Origin: CAYZJD01 sp964478455
GTDB taxonomy: Bacteria > Acidobacteriota > Terriglobia > Bryobacterales > Bryobacteraceae
NCBI GenBank assembly: GCA_964478455.1
Contig: CAYZJD010000335.1
Location: forward strand, 1 to 5,228
Direction: 5' to 3'
Length of the DNA stretch: 5,228 bases
A program made the position numbers and the translations under genes. Below are positions 1 to 5,228 of this stretch, in pieces (position 1 is the first letter of the stretch; each line of letters starts with the position of its first letter). The notes under the pieces were generated by a model that worked only from the letters and a program-made list of their open reading frames with translations, had not been told where the DNA came from and did no database searches.

Positions 1-183
1 CTCGAAGCCAGCCCCTTCGTACGGCTTGTGCGGGAAGGCGCGCGGCAGAACGAACAGCACCTCGTCGGCGAAAGCGAGGCCGGCGCGCGCCAGCGCGAGA
101 TGGGCGCTCGTGGGCGGGTTGAACGTTCCCGCCAGAATCGCGAGCCTGGCCGGCGACCCCGCGGCCCGGTGGAAGAACTGCAT
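1..183 (-). CDS. NadD-like nucleotidyltransferase, N-terminal part (runs off the left edge)
   Basis: This is an open minus-strand frame of 61 codons from an ATG at 183 to the window edge, so the 3' part is missing. The protein begins MQFFHRAAGS and contains LAILAGTFNPPTSAHLALA (residues 14-32), the N-terminal beta-strand and nucleotide-binding signature of the HxGH/TxGH nucleotidyltransferase superfamily. It continues with DEVLFVLP (39-46) and PHK (50-52), which match the PPHK region of nicotinate-nucleotide adenylyltransferase. NadD transfers AMP from ATP to nicotinate mononucleotide in cytoplasmic NAD synthesis. The signature is atypical: Thr-Ser-Ala-His (25-28) replaces HxGH, with Ala at the usual Gly. 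A related cytidylyltransferase or a NadD paralogue therefore remains possible, and I give no symbol. No Shine-Dalgarno is visible before the ATG. A -10-like box lies 6 nt upstream of it. The gene is divergent from the zinc-ribbon gene. The family is fairly sure; the substrate is not. Confidence 0.8.
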   Translation of the reverse strand, partial: MQFFHRAAGSPARLAILAGTFNPPTSAHLALARAGLAFADEVLFVLPRAFPHKPYEGAGFE

Positions 184-189
184 GCCTAG

Positions 190-195
190 ATTATC
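190..195 (-). promoter_or_regulatory. Possible -10 box of the NadD-like gene
   Basis: Read on the minus strand the bases are GATAAT, a 5/6 match to TATAAT. They end 6 nt before the ATG at 183, so transcription from this box would begin at or next to the A of the start codon, giving a leaderless mRNA. That fits the lack of a Shine-Dalgarno. No good -35 is seen 16-18 bp upstream (CCCGCG at 17 bp), and a single hexamer in a 63-bp spacer can arise by chance, so this is weak. Confidence 0.25.
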
Positions 196-235
196 GACCG
201 GAGCACATGGTCGCGGGCCGCTTGCGGTAGAGTAG

Positions 236-239
236 AAGG
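236..239 (+). promoter_or_regulatory. Ribosome binding site of the zinc-ribbon gene
   Basis: AAGG (within AGAAGG) lies 7 nt upstream of the ATG at 247, a normal Shine-Dalgarno spacing. It supports that ATG as the start, which also places the CPRC zinc knuckle right at the N-terminus. Confidence 0.6.
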
Positions 240-246
240 TTACAGC

Positions 247-897
247 ATGTTTACCTGGATCTGCCCGCGGTGCGGCCGCGAGGTTCCCCCCTCCTACAAC
301 GAGTGTCCCGACTGCACGGCGGTGCAAACGGCTCACGAGCCAAAGCCGGCGGCCAACGCGGCGCAACCGGAGTTCTCCCGGCCGGCCGTCCGGCCGTCCC
401 GGATCAAGGAGGAGGAGAAAGAGCTGCCCGGCTGGCTGTTGAGCATTCTGTTTGCGGTGGGCTTTATCGCACTGGGATTAGGTGGGTTTTACGCTTACAA
501 GCACTTCTCCGGGCCGCGCGGAAACGCGATTCGACCGCCCCAGTTCGAGAAGCCCGCGCCGCCGCCGCTGCCGACACCCAAGACAAACCTGGTGGCGCGT
601 TACGTGGAAGTGACGGGCATCCGTCTGACGGAGGACGCGAACAAGAAGACCCAGGTGCAGTGCCTGGTGGTGAATCACTCGGCCGCGGACATCGCCGACC
701 TGGCCGGGACCGTCACTTTGAAGCCACGGTCCGAGAAGCCCGACGAAAAACCGATCGGCACATTCAGCTTCCGGGTGCCGAGCATCGGTCCGTACGAGTC
801 GCGCGAGGTCCGGGCCGCCCTCGACACAGCGCTCCGCACCTACGAGCTCCCCGACTGGCAGTTCCTGGTCGCCGAGGTACAACTCAGCACGCCGTAG
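247..897 (+). CDS. Membrane-anchored zinc-ribbon protein with C-terminal beta-rich (FxLYD-like) domain
   Basis: The product is 216 aa and its biological function is not known. Residues 6-23 hold C6-x2-C9-x10-C20-x2-C23 (starting WICPRCG, ending ECPDC), a four-Cys zinc ribbon at the extreme N-terminus. A Pro/Ala-rich linker and the charged stretch KEEEKEL (54-60) lead into one membrane span at about 62-83. A Pro-rich linker (about 97-112) then leads to a domain at about 116-213 whose alternating hydrophobic pattern, with VVNHSAADIADLAGTVTL and a GPYESREV turn near 181-188, recalls the FxLYD/DUF-type extracytoplasmic beta-sandwich. That fold call is inference. The simplest topology is zinc ribbon inside and beta domain outside, but the lack of a strong charge bias leaves this uncertain. 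The gene is divergent from the NadD-like gene and convergent with the phosphatase, so it is probably transcribed alone. A zinc ribbon joined to a membrane-tethered beta domain suggests a scaffold or sensor rather than an enzyme. The reading frame is certain; the function is unknown. Confidence 0.88.
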   Translation: MFTWICPRCGREVPPSYNECPDCTAVQTAHEPKPAANAAQPEFSRPAVRPSRIKEEEKELPGWLLSILFAVGFIALGLGGFYAYKHFSGPRGNAIRPPQFEKPAPPPLPTPKTNLVARYVEVTGIRLTEDANKKTQVQCLVVNHSAADIADLAGTVTLKPRSEKPDEKPIGTFSFRVPSIGPYESREVRAALDTALRTYELPDWQFLVAEVQLSTP

Positions 898-905
898 CAG
901 CCCGC

Positions 906-934
906 AACAAAACACCATCCTGCAGCACGACAGG
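906..934 (-). terminator. Weak terminator-like hairpin after the phosphatase gene
   Basis: On the minus strand, 22 nt after the TAA of the phosphatase gene, CCTGT and GCAGG can pair (five pairs including one G-U) around a 6-nt loop (bases 919-934). A T-rich run containing TGTTTTGTTG begins a few bases later. The stem is short and the T run interrupted, so it is at best a weak intrinsic terminator. It would end the minus-strand unit between the two convergent genes. Confidence 0.3.
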
Positions 935-940
935 CATTCT

Positions 941-952
941 CGCCGGCCGGCG
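941..952. repeat. 12-bp perfect palindrome CGCCGGCCGGCG in the convergent spacer
   Basis: The sequence is its own reverse complement and sits 3 bp beyond the phosphatase stop codon, between the two convergent genes. As RNA it could fold as CGCC-GGCC-GGCG on either strand, but no T run follows it. It may contribute to transcription ending in both directions. In DNA this GC-rich, where GGCCGG strings are common, it may also be chance. Confidence 0.4.
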
Positions 953-955
953 TGA

Positions 956-3550
956 TTACACCGCTCGCGCCACCACGAGCGTCAAGTCGTCGGCTTGCTC
1001 CCCGCTGCTGAACCGCTCGACCGCGGCGACCAGGTTATCGAGGAGAACTGAGACCGGCGACGCCGTGTTCGCGCGCAGCGCGTCGATCAGCCGGCCCTCG
1101 CCAAACTCCTCCTCATCGCTTTCTCTCCTCGCTTCCGTGACCCCGTCCGTGAACGCTACCAGAAGATCGCCGGGCTCGAGTTCCACCTCGTCGATGGCGC
1201 ACTCCCAGTTGGCAAACGCACCGAGCACGGTTGCGGTGGAGTCAAGGCGCTCCACGCGCCCGCCTGCGCGGAGCAGCACGGGCGGGTTGTGGCCGCAATT
1301 GGCATAGCGAAGCAGGCGGGCCGAATCCTGGTAGTCGCCGAAGAAGAGGGTGCAGTAGTGCTCAGAGGCGGTGGATTCGTACAAGGAGCCATTAGCCGAT
1401 TTCAGCAGCCGAGGCAGCCCTTCGAGCGCCACCGCGTACTGGCTCCGGAGGCTCGCCTGAAGGTTGGCCATCAGCAGGGCGGCGGCCATTCCCTTGCCGG
1501 AGACATCAGCTAAGACCAGGCCGGCCCTGCCCGAGCCGAAGTCGAGGAAATCGTAATAGTCTCCGCCGACAGCCCTCGCCTGGATGCACCGGCCCGAGTA
1601 CTCGAGTGTTCTTAGCACCGGTTGACGCTGTGGGAATAGCCTTGCCTGCACGCTCTTGGCCAGTTCCATCTCATACCGCGCGCGGCGCTCGGCTTCGATG
1701 CGCTCGGCCATCTTCTCGGCCAGGCGGATGCTCTCGATGGCAAGAGCCGCCTGGCCGGCCACCGAGGCCAGCAACTGCTTGTCCTCGCGCGAATAAGGTT
1801 CTTCGGAGAGGCGCTGGCCGAGCACCATCAGCCCCACCAGCCGGCCGTCGCGCGCCAGCATCGGCGCCACGCACTCCGGCTCAAGCGGCGCGAGTGCGTG
1901 AAAGTCAGCCGGAGCTTTGGAACCCAGCGGCGGCTCCCACGGTTCGCCGTGCTGGGCCACCGCCTGTAACACGGGCAGCGACGGATCGAGCGTCGCGGGC
2001 GGCCCGCCGCTTTCGGCGCGCAGCCGCCCGTCTGTCCCTTCCAGGTAAATCGCCAGCGATTGCGGGTGCAGCGCCTCGCTGACATGGCGGCCGAGCAGCG
2101 CCGCCAGTTCCTCGCGGCTGTGCACGATCCGCGTCTTCTCCGTAAGTTCCTGGAAGATCTTCCGGGCGTCGTAGGCGCTGCGGAAAAAGGCCCTGTCGAT
2201 GCGCTGCGTCACCTTCTCCTGTATCCGCGTGTTGACCCATGCCAGCGCCAGGCCGAACGCGATTCCGGCCGAAATACCGCCCGGCAAGGCGATCTGTTGC
2301 CACTGCTGAGAGAGCCGTGAAATCACGCTGACAAACAGCCACGCCACCAGGGCCGTCTCCGCCAGCGTCGCCACTTCAAAGCCGCGCCGGACGAGCAGGT
2401 ACCGCACGCTGCGCTTCAGCAGTACCGGGATCTCCAGCACGCGGTGCTTCACCACGGCATACGCGAAGGAGAGCGGGATCAGAAAGAGTGCAGCGATGGT
2501 TGAAGCCCAAATGAGGAGCGGGAACTCGAAGAATGGATTCCGGCCGAGCGCGATCCCCGCCACGACCAGCAGCAGCATGGGCAGCAGCCCTCCGACGGTT
2601 CCCCAAACGATCACGCTCAGCTTGCGGCGCGCCTCCGCAGCCGGGGCCGCGAGGCGGTTCCATACAAGCGATACCAAGCCTAGCCCGAAGCCAAGCAAGG
2701 CATAGCCGGCTGCTACCGGCTGGACTGAAAAATGGCGGTTCACCCACAAATCGAAGTCAAGGAGAGGCTCACGGCTGCCGGCTGCGAACACGCGCAGTGC
2801 GACCGGAAGCGTCGTGGCGCCGAACGCCAGGAACAGCCACTTGAGCCAGGGCGCTCTGCGCTCCAGCGGCGAGGCAACGGGAAAAACGGCGAACAGGAAA
2901 TAAAACACCGCCGGGCTCAGTATCCCAAAGACGTTGCGAAAGCCGAGTGTGAAGCCTCGCAAAGACGGATGAATGAGAGGTTCCGCGTCGGGCGTCCCAA
3001 GGTCCGGCGCTGCAATGAAGCAGGCAAACAGCAGGGCCAGCAGCCAGGCGTTGCGGTCATCGGAGCGCAGCAGGAGCACTACAAAGCCAACCACAAGAAA
3101 TAGAAACGGGTAGAAGCCGATGATATTCAGGGCGGTTGCCTGGGCCGGCGTCCTCACAATCATCCCGCTAGGCTGCGGTGGAACCGTAAACGTGATCTCC
3201 CGTGCTGTGGAGTCGCTGCGCTCCACCGAAAGCCGGACGGTTTCGCCCGGGCGGCCGCGCAGCACTTGATCGAAGAACGGACAAAAGCTCCGCAGGCGCT
3301 GGCCGTTGACCGCGACGATCAGATCGCCCGGGCGAAGCCCGGCGGACTCGGCGGGGGTCTCCGGAAACACCCGGTGGATTGACAAGCCGGTGTCGCCATC
3401 CTTGTAAGCCCGAAAGGCGATTCCGATGCCCGCCGGGGGCATCCTGCGGATGTAGTACATCCAAATGACGCCGTAGCAGGCCGTCGCCGCGCCGAACGTG
3501 ATCGCGAGCGCCAGCAGCAACGGGCGTCGATGAGCATGCAGGAACGGCAT
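956..3550 (-). CDS. PDZ / multi-pass membrane / GAF / PP2C (SpoIIE-RsbU type) protein serine phosphatase
   Basis: The product is 864 aa. A first span (about 12-34) is followed by a PDZ domain (about 40-122; TGLSIHRVF as the ligand loop, SAGLRPGDLIVAVNGQRL as the core). Further predicted spans lie near 143-161, 165-181, 203-224, 236-254, 278-297, 313-335, 343-366, 393-411 and 422-439. A GAF domain (about 478-608) and a charged helical linker (605-640, with EMELAKSVQARLFP) lead to the PP2C domain (about 645-864). The PP2C signatures are VGGDYYDF (D664), ADVSGKGMAAALLMA (D682), NCGHNPP (751-757), AFTDGVTEAR (D802) and ADDLTLVVA (D854/D855), so the metal-binding acidic residues look intact and activity is expected. 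Arg/Lys-rich loops place PDZ outside and GAF and PP2C in the cytoplasm. In known relatives this domain dephosphorylates an anti-sigma-factor antagonist or similar serine phosphoprotein; no partner is encoded nearby. The start ATG has GAGG 5 nt upstream. The gene lies 44 bp after the TMTC-like gene, probably in one operon. The domain calls are firm; the signal and substrate are unknown. Confidence 0.95.
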   Translation of the reverse strand: MPFLHAHRRPLLLALAITFGAATACYGVIWMYYIRRMPPAGIGIAFRAYKDGDTGLSIHRVFPETPAESAGLRPGDLIVAVNGQRLRSFCPFFDQVLRGRPGETVRLSVERSDSTAREITFTVPPQPSGMIVRTPAQATALNIIGFYPFLFLVVGFVVLLLRSDDRNAWLLALLFACFIAAPDLGTPDAEPLIHPSLRGFTLGFRNVFGILSPAVFYFLFAVFPVASPLERRAPWLKWLFLAFGATTLPVALRVFAAGSREPLLDFDLWVNRHFSVQPVAAGYALLGFGLGLVSLVWNRLAAPAAEARRKLSVIVWGTVGGLLPMLLLVVAGIALGRNPFFEFPLLIWASTIAALFLIPLSFAYAVVKHRVLEIPVLLKRSVRYLLVRRGFEVATLAETALVAWLFVSVISRLSQQWQQIALPGGISAGIAFGLALAWVNTRIQEKVTQRIDRAFFRSAYDARKIFQELTEKTRIVHSREELAALLGRHVSEALHPQSLAIYLEGTDGRLRAESGGPPATLDPSLPVLQAVAQHGEPWEPPLGSKAPADFHALAPLEPECVAPMLARDGRLVGLMVLGQRLSEEPYSREDKQLLASVAGQAALAIESIRLAEKMAERIEAERRARYEMELAKSVQARLFPQRQPVLRTLEYSGRCIQARAVGGDYYDFLDFGSGRAGLVLADVSGKGMAAALLMANLQASLRSQYAVALEGLPRLLKSANGSLYESTASEHYCTLFFGDYQDSARLLRYANCGHNPPVLLRAGGRVERLDSTATVLGAFANWECAIDEVELEPGDLLVAFTDGVTEARRESDEEEFGEGRLIDALRANTASPVSVLLDNLVAAVERFSSGEQADDLTLVVARAV

Positions 3551-3555
3551 CAGCG

Positions 3556-3559
3556 CCTC
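3556..3559 (-). promoter_or_regulatory. Ribosome binding site of the phosphatase gene
   Basis: On the minus strand GAGG stands 5 nt before the ATG at 3550, in the context TTCGAGGCGCTGATG. It supports this ATG, which is also the one that gives an intact first membrane span. Confidence 0.5.
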
Positions 3560-3568
3560 GAACCCTCG

Positions 3569-3598
3569 ATTGTAAGCTTGTGGCCGGGCGCGGGTCAG
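3569..3598 (-). promoter_or_regulatory. Possible internal promoter ahead of the phosphatase gene
   Basis: On the minus strand CTGACC (3598-3593, 4/6 match to TTGACA) and TACAAT (3574-3569, 5/6 match to TATAAT) are separated by 18 bp in the gap between the TMTC-like and phosphatase genes. The -35-like hexamer overlaps the TGA stop of the upstream gene. Transcription would start near 3562, leaving a short leader that keeps the GAGG site. It could express the phosphatase independently of the upstream gene. Hexamer matches alone are weak evidence. Confidence 0.35.
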
Positions 3599-5103
3599 GG
3601 CGTCTGGAGCAGGAGGCGCTGCTCGTCGGAGAAGCGGCAGCCGCGCGGCTCGGGAGGCTGAAGGCCCAGCCTGAGGGCGTTCAGACGGGCGTCGAACAGG
3701 CAGGGGTCGATCGCCAGGGCCCGGGCGATATCCTCGCGCGCGGGCTCCAGTTGCCCGAGTGCCGAGAGCGCGGCGCCGCGGTTGTTAAGCGCCTGCGCGC
3801 TTTGCGGAGCGAGCGCCAGCGCACGACCGAACTCGGCCAGCGCCCGCGGCGTATCGCCAAGCTGCATGTGTATCCGGCCGAGTTCGGCGGCCATAACGGC
3901 GTCGTCAGGCGCGAGGCGCTTCGCTTCCTCGAGCAGCGTCAGGCCGCGCTTCGGTCCCACAGCGCGAGCCAGGTGCACTTTCGGCCGGACCTTGGCCGGC
4001 GCGCGCCGCACCGCTTCCGTCCAAAGCGATTCACTGCTTCCCCATACCAGCACCCGGCCGAAGCACAGCGCGGCCACTACCAGGCCAGCCGGCGCGAGAT
4101 AGCGGAGCCGCATGTTGCGCAGCAGCAGCGCAATCCCTGCCGCGAAGGCGCACATCGGCAGGTACATGCGCCTGTCGGCAGCCAGGTCGGCCGCCGGAAA
4201 CACCGAGGAACTGGGCAAAAGCAACACCAGGCCCGCCAGCATCCAGAAACCTGCGCGCAGGTTGCCGAATCGCCGCAGCGCGAGCCACACCGCTGCCGCG
4301 ATCAAGCTCCATGCAAGCAACGAGAGCCACAAAGCCGGAACTCGCACATCGGGATCGACCGTGAAGCCCCAGGGAACCGCGAGCAGGCGGAAGTAACGGA
4401 GAATGACCGTCCCTTGCGCCGCCAGGTACCAGCTGGCCGAGATGCCGGCCTGGGGGCCGGCGGCGGTGCCCGGCAGCACGATGGTCGCAAACACCGCCCG
4501 CAGGCCCGCGGCCACGGAGAGGCCCAACATGGCGGCGATGGGCCGCAATTCCGCCGCGTTGCGCGAGCCGGAGAAGTGAAGGAGCAGCAGAAACAGCGGG
4601 AAAGCGGCGCACTCCTCCTTGGCGAGCAGCGCTGCGGCAAACCACGCGACCGCCGCCCAGCGGCGTCCGAGCGTCCAGGCCCGCAACGAGAGCAGGCAGA
4701 AGACCGTCATCAGCAGGGTGCCGCGGGCGAATACGTACACCACCGCTTCGCTTTGAATCGGGTGCAGCGCGAACAGCGCTGCGGCAACCAGCGCCGCCCG
4801 CCGCGGGATCCGCCGGGCCAGCACGTCCCATAAGAGCAGCGTGGCGGCCAGATGCAGGATGAGGCTCAGCGCATGATGGGCCACTGGACTCCCGCCGCCC
4901 GGCTCTTGAATAAGCCAGAACGTGAAGTACGTGAGCGGGCGTGTTTGGAGTGGGCGCCACACGTCGAGCCAGCCCGACGCCGAGTTAAGAACGGGGTCGC
5001 CAAGGATGGCGTAATCGTCAAACTGGAACGGGGCCGCGATCGAGGCGCCGTAGACAGCGAGCACAGCCAGAGCGAGTGCCAGCGATTCGCGCAATGCTAC
5101 CAT
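3595..5103 (-). CDS. TMTC/PMT-like GT-C membrane glycosyltransferase with C-terminal TPRs
   Basis: The product is 502 aa with about 11 predicted membrane spans in residues 7-350 and a soluble C-terminus. The family pattern of the TMTC / protein O-mannosyltransferase-like GT-C proteins is clear: FDDYAIL (28-34) with the Asp pair D29/D30 in the first external loop, TRPLTYFTFWL (54-64), VAHHALSLILH (74-84), HPIQSEAVVYVFARGTLL (114-131), LLAKEE (159-164), YFRLLAVPWGFTVDPDV (237-253) and ADRRMYLP (309-316). Two canonical TPRs follow (about 402-435 and 436-469, with the A-F/I-A-P pattern), preceded by a degenerate one at 372-400. Basic loops (ARRIPRR, LRRFGNLR, RNMRLR) place the Asp pair and the TPRs outside the cytoplasm. 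Such proteins use a polyprenyl-linked sugar donor; donor and acceptor here are unknown. At 502 aa it is short for the family and has few TPRs. The ATG at 5103 lacks a clear Shine-Dalgarno, but it sits immediately before the first span and no better in-frame start is seen. Confidence 0.92.
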   Translation of the reverse strand: MVALRESLALALAVLAVYGASIAAPFQFDDYAILGDPVLNSASGWLDVWRPLQTRPLTYFTFWLIQEPGGGSPVAHHALSLILHLAATLLLWDVLARRIPRRAALVAAALFALHPIQSEAVVYVFARGTLLMTVFCLLSLRAWTLGRRWAAVAWFAAALLAKEECAAFPLFLLLLHFSGSRNAAELRPIAAMLGLSVAAGLRAVFATIVLPGTAAGPQAGISASWYLAAQGTVILRYFRLLAVPWGFTVDPDVRVPALWLSLLAWSLIAAAVWLALRRFGNLRAGFWMLAGLVLLLPSSSVFPAADLAADRRMYLPMCAFAAGIALLLRNMRLRYLAPAGLVVAALCFGRVLVWGSSESLWTEAVRRAPAKVRPKVHLARAVGPKRGLTLLEEAKRLAPDDAVMAAELGRIHMQLGDTPRALAEFGRALALAPQSAQALNNRGAALSALGQLEPAREDIARALAIDPCLFDARLNALRLGLQPPEPRGCRFSDEQRLLLQTP

Positions 5104-5128
5104 CGTAAACTGCCGTAAGTGAATTTGG

Positions 5129-5147
5129 GGCAGGTGGCCGACCTGCC
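5129..5147. repeat. Inverted repeat GGCAGGT-GGCCG-ACCTGCC upstream of the TMTC-like gene
   Basis: A perfect 7-bp stem (5129-5135 with 5141-5147) flanks a 5-nt centre, 26 bp before the ATG at 5103. AATTT (5122-5126) and AAATT (5155-5159) lie outside it, though not symmetrically placed. No T run follows on either strand, so it does not look like an intrinsic terminator. It may be an operator for a dimeric regulator or a hairpin in the 5' leader of the TMTC-like mRNA. The stem is certain as sequence; its role is inference. Confidence 0.55.
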
Positions 5148-5192
5148 GCCCACGAAATTGCCAACAGGGTTTTCATCATCCCTTTGACTGAC

Positions 5193-5228
5193 ATGCCCGC
5201 GAAGTCACCAAAACGGCCCAAGACCGCC
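5193..5228 (+). CDS. Possible start of a divergent gene (first 12 codons)
   Basis: From ATG at 5193 the plus strand reads MPAKSPKRPKTA to the window edge with no stop, and mostly G/C third positions. A short Lys/Pro-rich N-terminus is common in nucleic-acid-binding proteins, but 12 residues cannot identify a family. There is no Shine-Dalgarno and no convincing promoter. If real, it is transcribed divergently from the TMTC-like gene, with the inverted repeat between them. The alternative is that the edge is simply non-coding. Confidence 0.3.
   Translation, partial: MPAKSPKRPKTA

Noticed and set aside
270..1307. A 345-codon plus-strand frame overlapping the zinc-ribbon and phosphatase genes
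   Set aside because: It is Arg/Gly-rich without domain features, overlaps two well-supported genes, and crosses the convergent spacer by chance openness.
1905..2342. A 145-codon minus-strand frame inside the phosphatase gene
   Set aside because: It is wholly contained in the GAF-region coding sequence in another frame and shows no domain; it is a shadow.
3580..4833. A 417-codon open frame on the plus strand opposite the TMTC-like gene
   Set aside because: It is rich in Arg, Gln, Gly and Ala with no recognisable domain or hydrophobic pattern, and it lies antisense to a gene with clear family motifs. Long shadow frames are expected in GC-rich DNA.
5018..5221. A 67-codon minus-strand frame overlapping the start of the TMTC-like gene
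   Set aside because: It has no recognisable motif, overlaps 86 bp of the TMTC-like gene in another frame, and its later part is the Arg/Cys-rich type seen in shadow frames. A small coupled leader peptide cannot be excluded but nothing supports it.
5205..5228. Possible 3' end of an upstream minus-strand gene (GGLGPFW then stop)
   Set aside because: Seven residues before a stop codon carry no evidence; any frame at a window edge can look like this.
1..5228. CRISPR arrays, tRNA or rRNA genes, insertion sequences, phage or plasmid genes
   Set aside because: No regularly spaced direct repeats, no tRNA-like cloverleaf, no transposase or integrase motifs, and no terminal inverted repeats were found on reading both strands.

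Overview
The window is GC-rich DNA with tightly packed genes. The proteins resemble those of soil Acidobacteriota (Bryobacterales / Candidatus Solibacter type): a multi-pass membrane PP2C phosphatase with PDZ and GAF domains, a TMTC-like glycosyltransferase with TPRs, and a membrane-anchored zinc-ribbon protein. This assignment comes from protein style and base composition only, since no rRNA or other marker gene is present. The region looks chromosomal. I see no transposase, integrase, tRNA, CRISPR array or phage gene.

Layout, left to right. (1) Bases 1-183, minus strand: the first 61 residues of an HxGH-superfamily nucleotidyltransferase resembling NadD, cut by the window edge. (2) A 63-bp divergent spacer with a -10-like box placed so that the nucleotidyltransferase mRNA might be leaderless. 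(3) Bases 247-897, plus strand: a 216-aa protein with an N-terminal four-Cys zinc ribbon, one membrane span and a C-terminal beta-rich domain. (4) A 58-bp convergent spacer with a weak terminator-like hairpin and a 12-bp palindrome. (5) Bases 956-3550, minus strand: an 864-aa PDZ / about 10 TM / GAF / SpoIIE-type PP2C phosphatase. (6) Bases 3595-5103, minus strand: a 502-aa TMTC/PMT-like GT-C membrane protein with C-terminal TPRs, 44 bp upstream of the phosphatase and probably co-transcribed with it. (7) A spacer at 5104-5192 with a 7-bp-stem inverted repeat, followed by what may be the first 12 codons of a divergent plus-strand gene.

How the genes may work together is inference. The two minus-strand genes form a likely two-gene unit in which both products sit in the inner membrane with a protein-interaction module predicted outside the cytoplasm (PDZ in one, TPR in the other). 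The phosphatase would pass an envelope or membrane signal to a cytoplasmic phosphoprotein, such as an anti-sigma-factor antagonist. No such partner is encoded in the window. The TMTC-like protein would transfer a sugar from a lipid carrier to an exported protein or glycan. No previously undescribed system is clearly demonstrated here; the most notable items are the phosphatase architecture, its pairing with the GT-C protein, and the non-canonical motif of the NadD-like protein.
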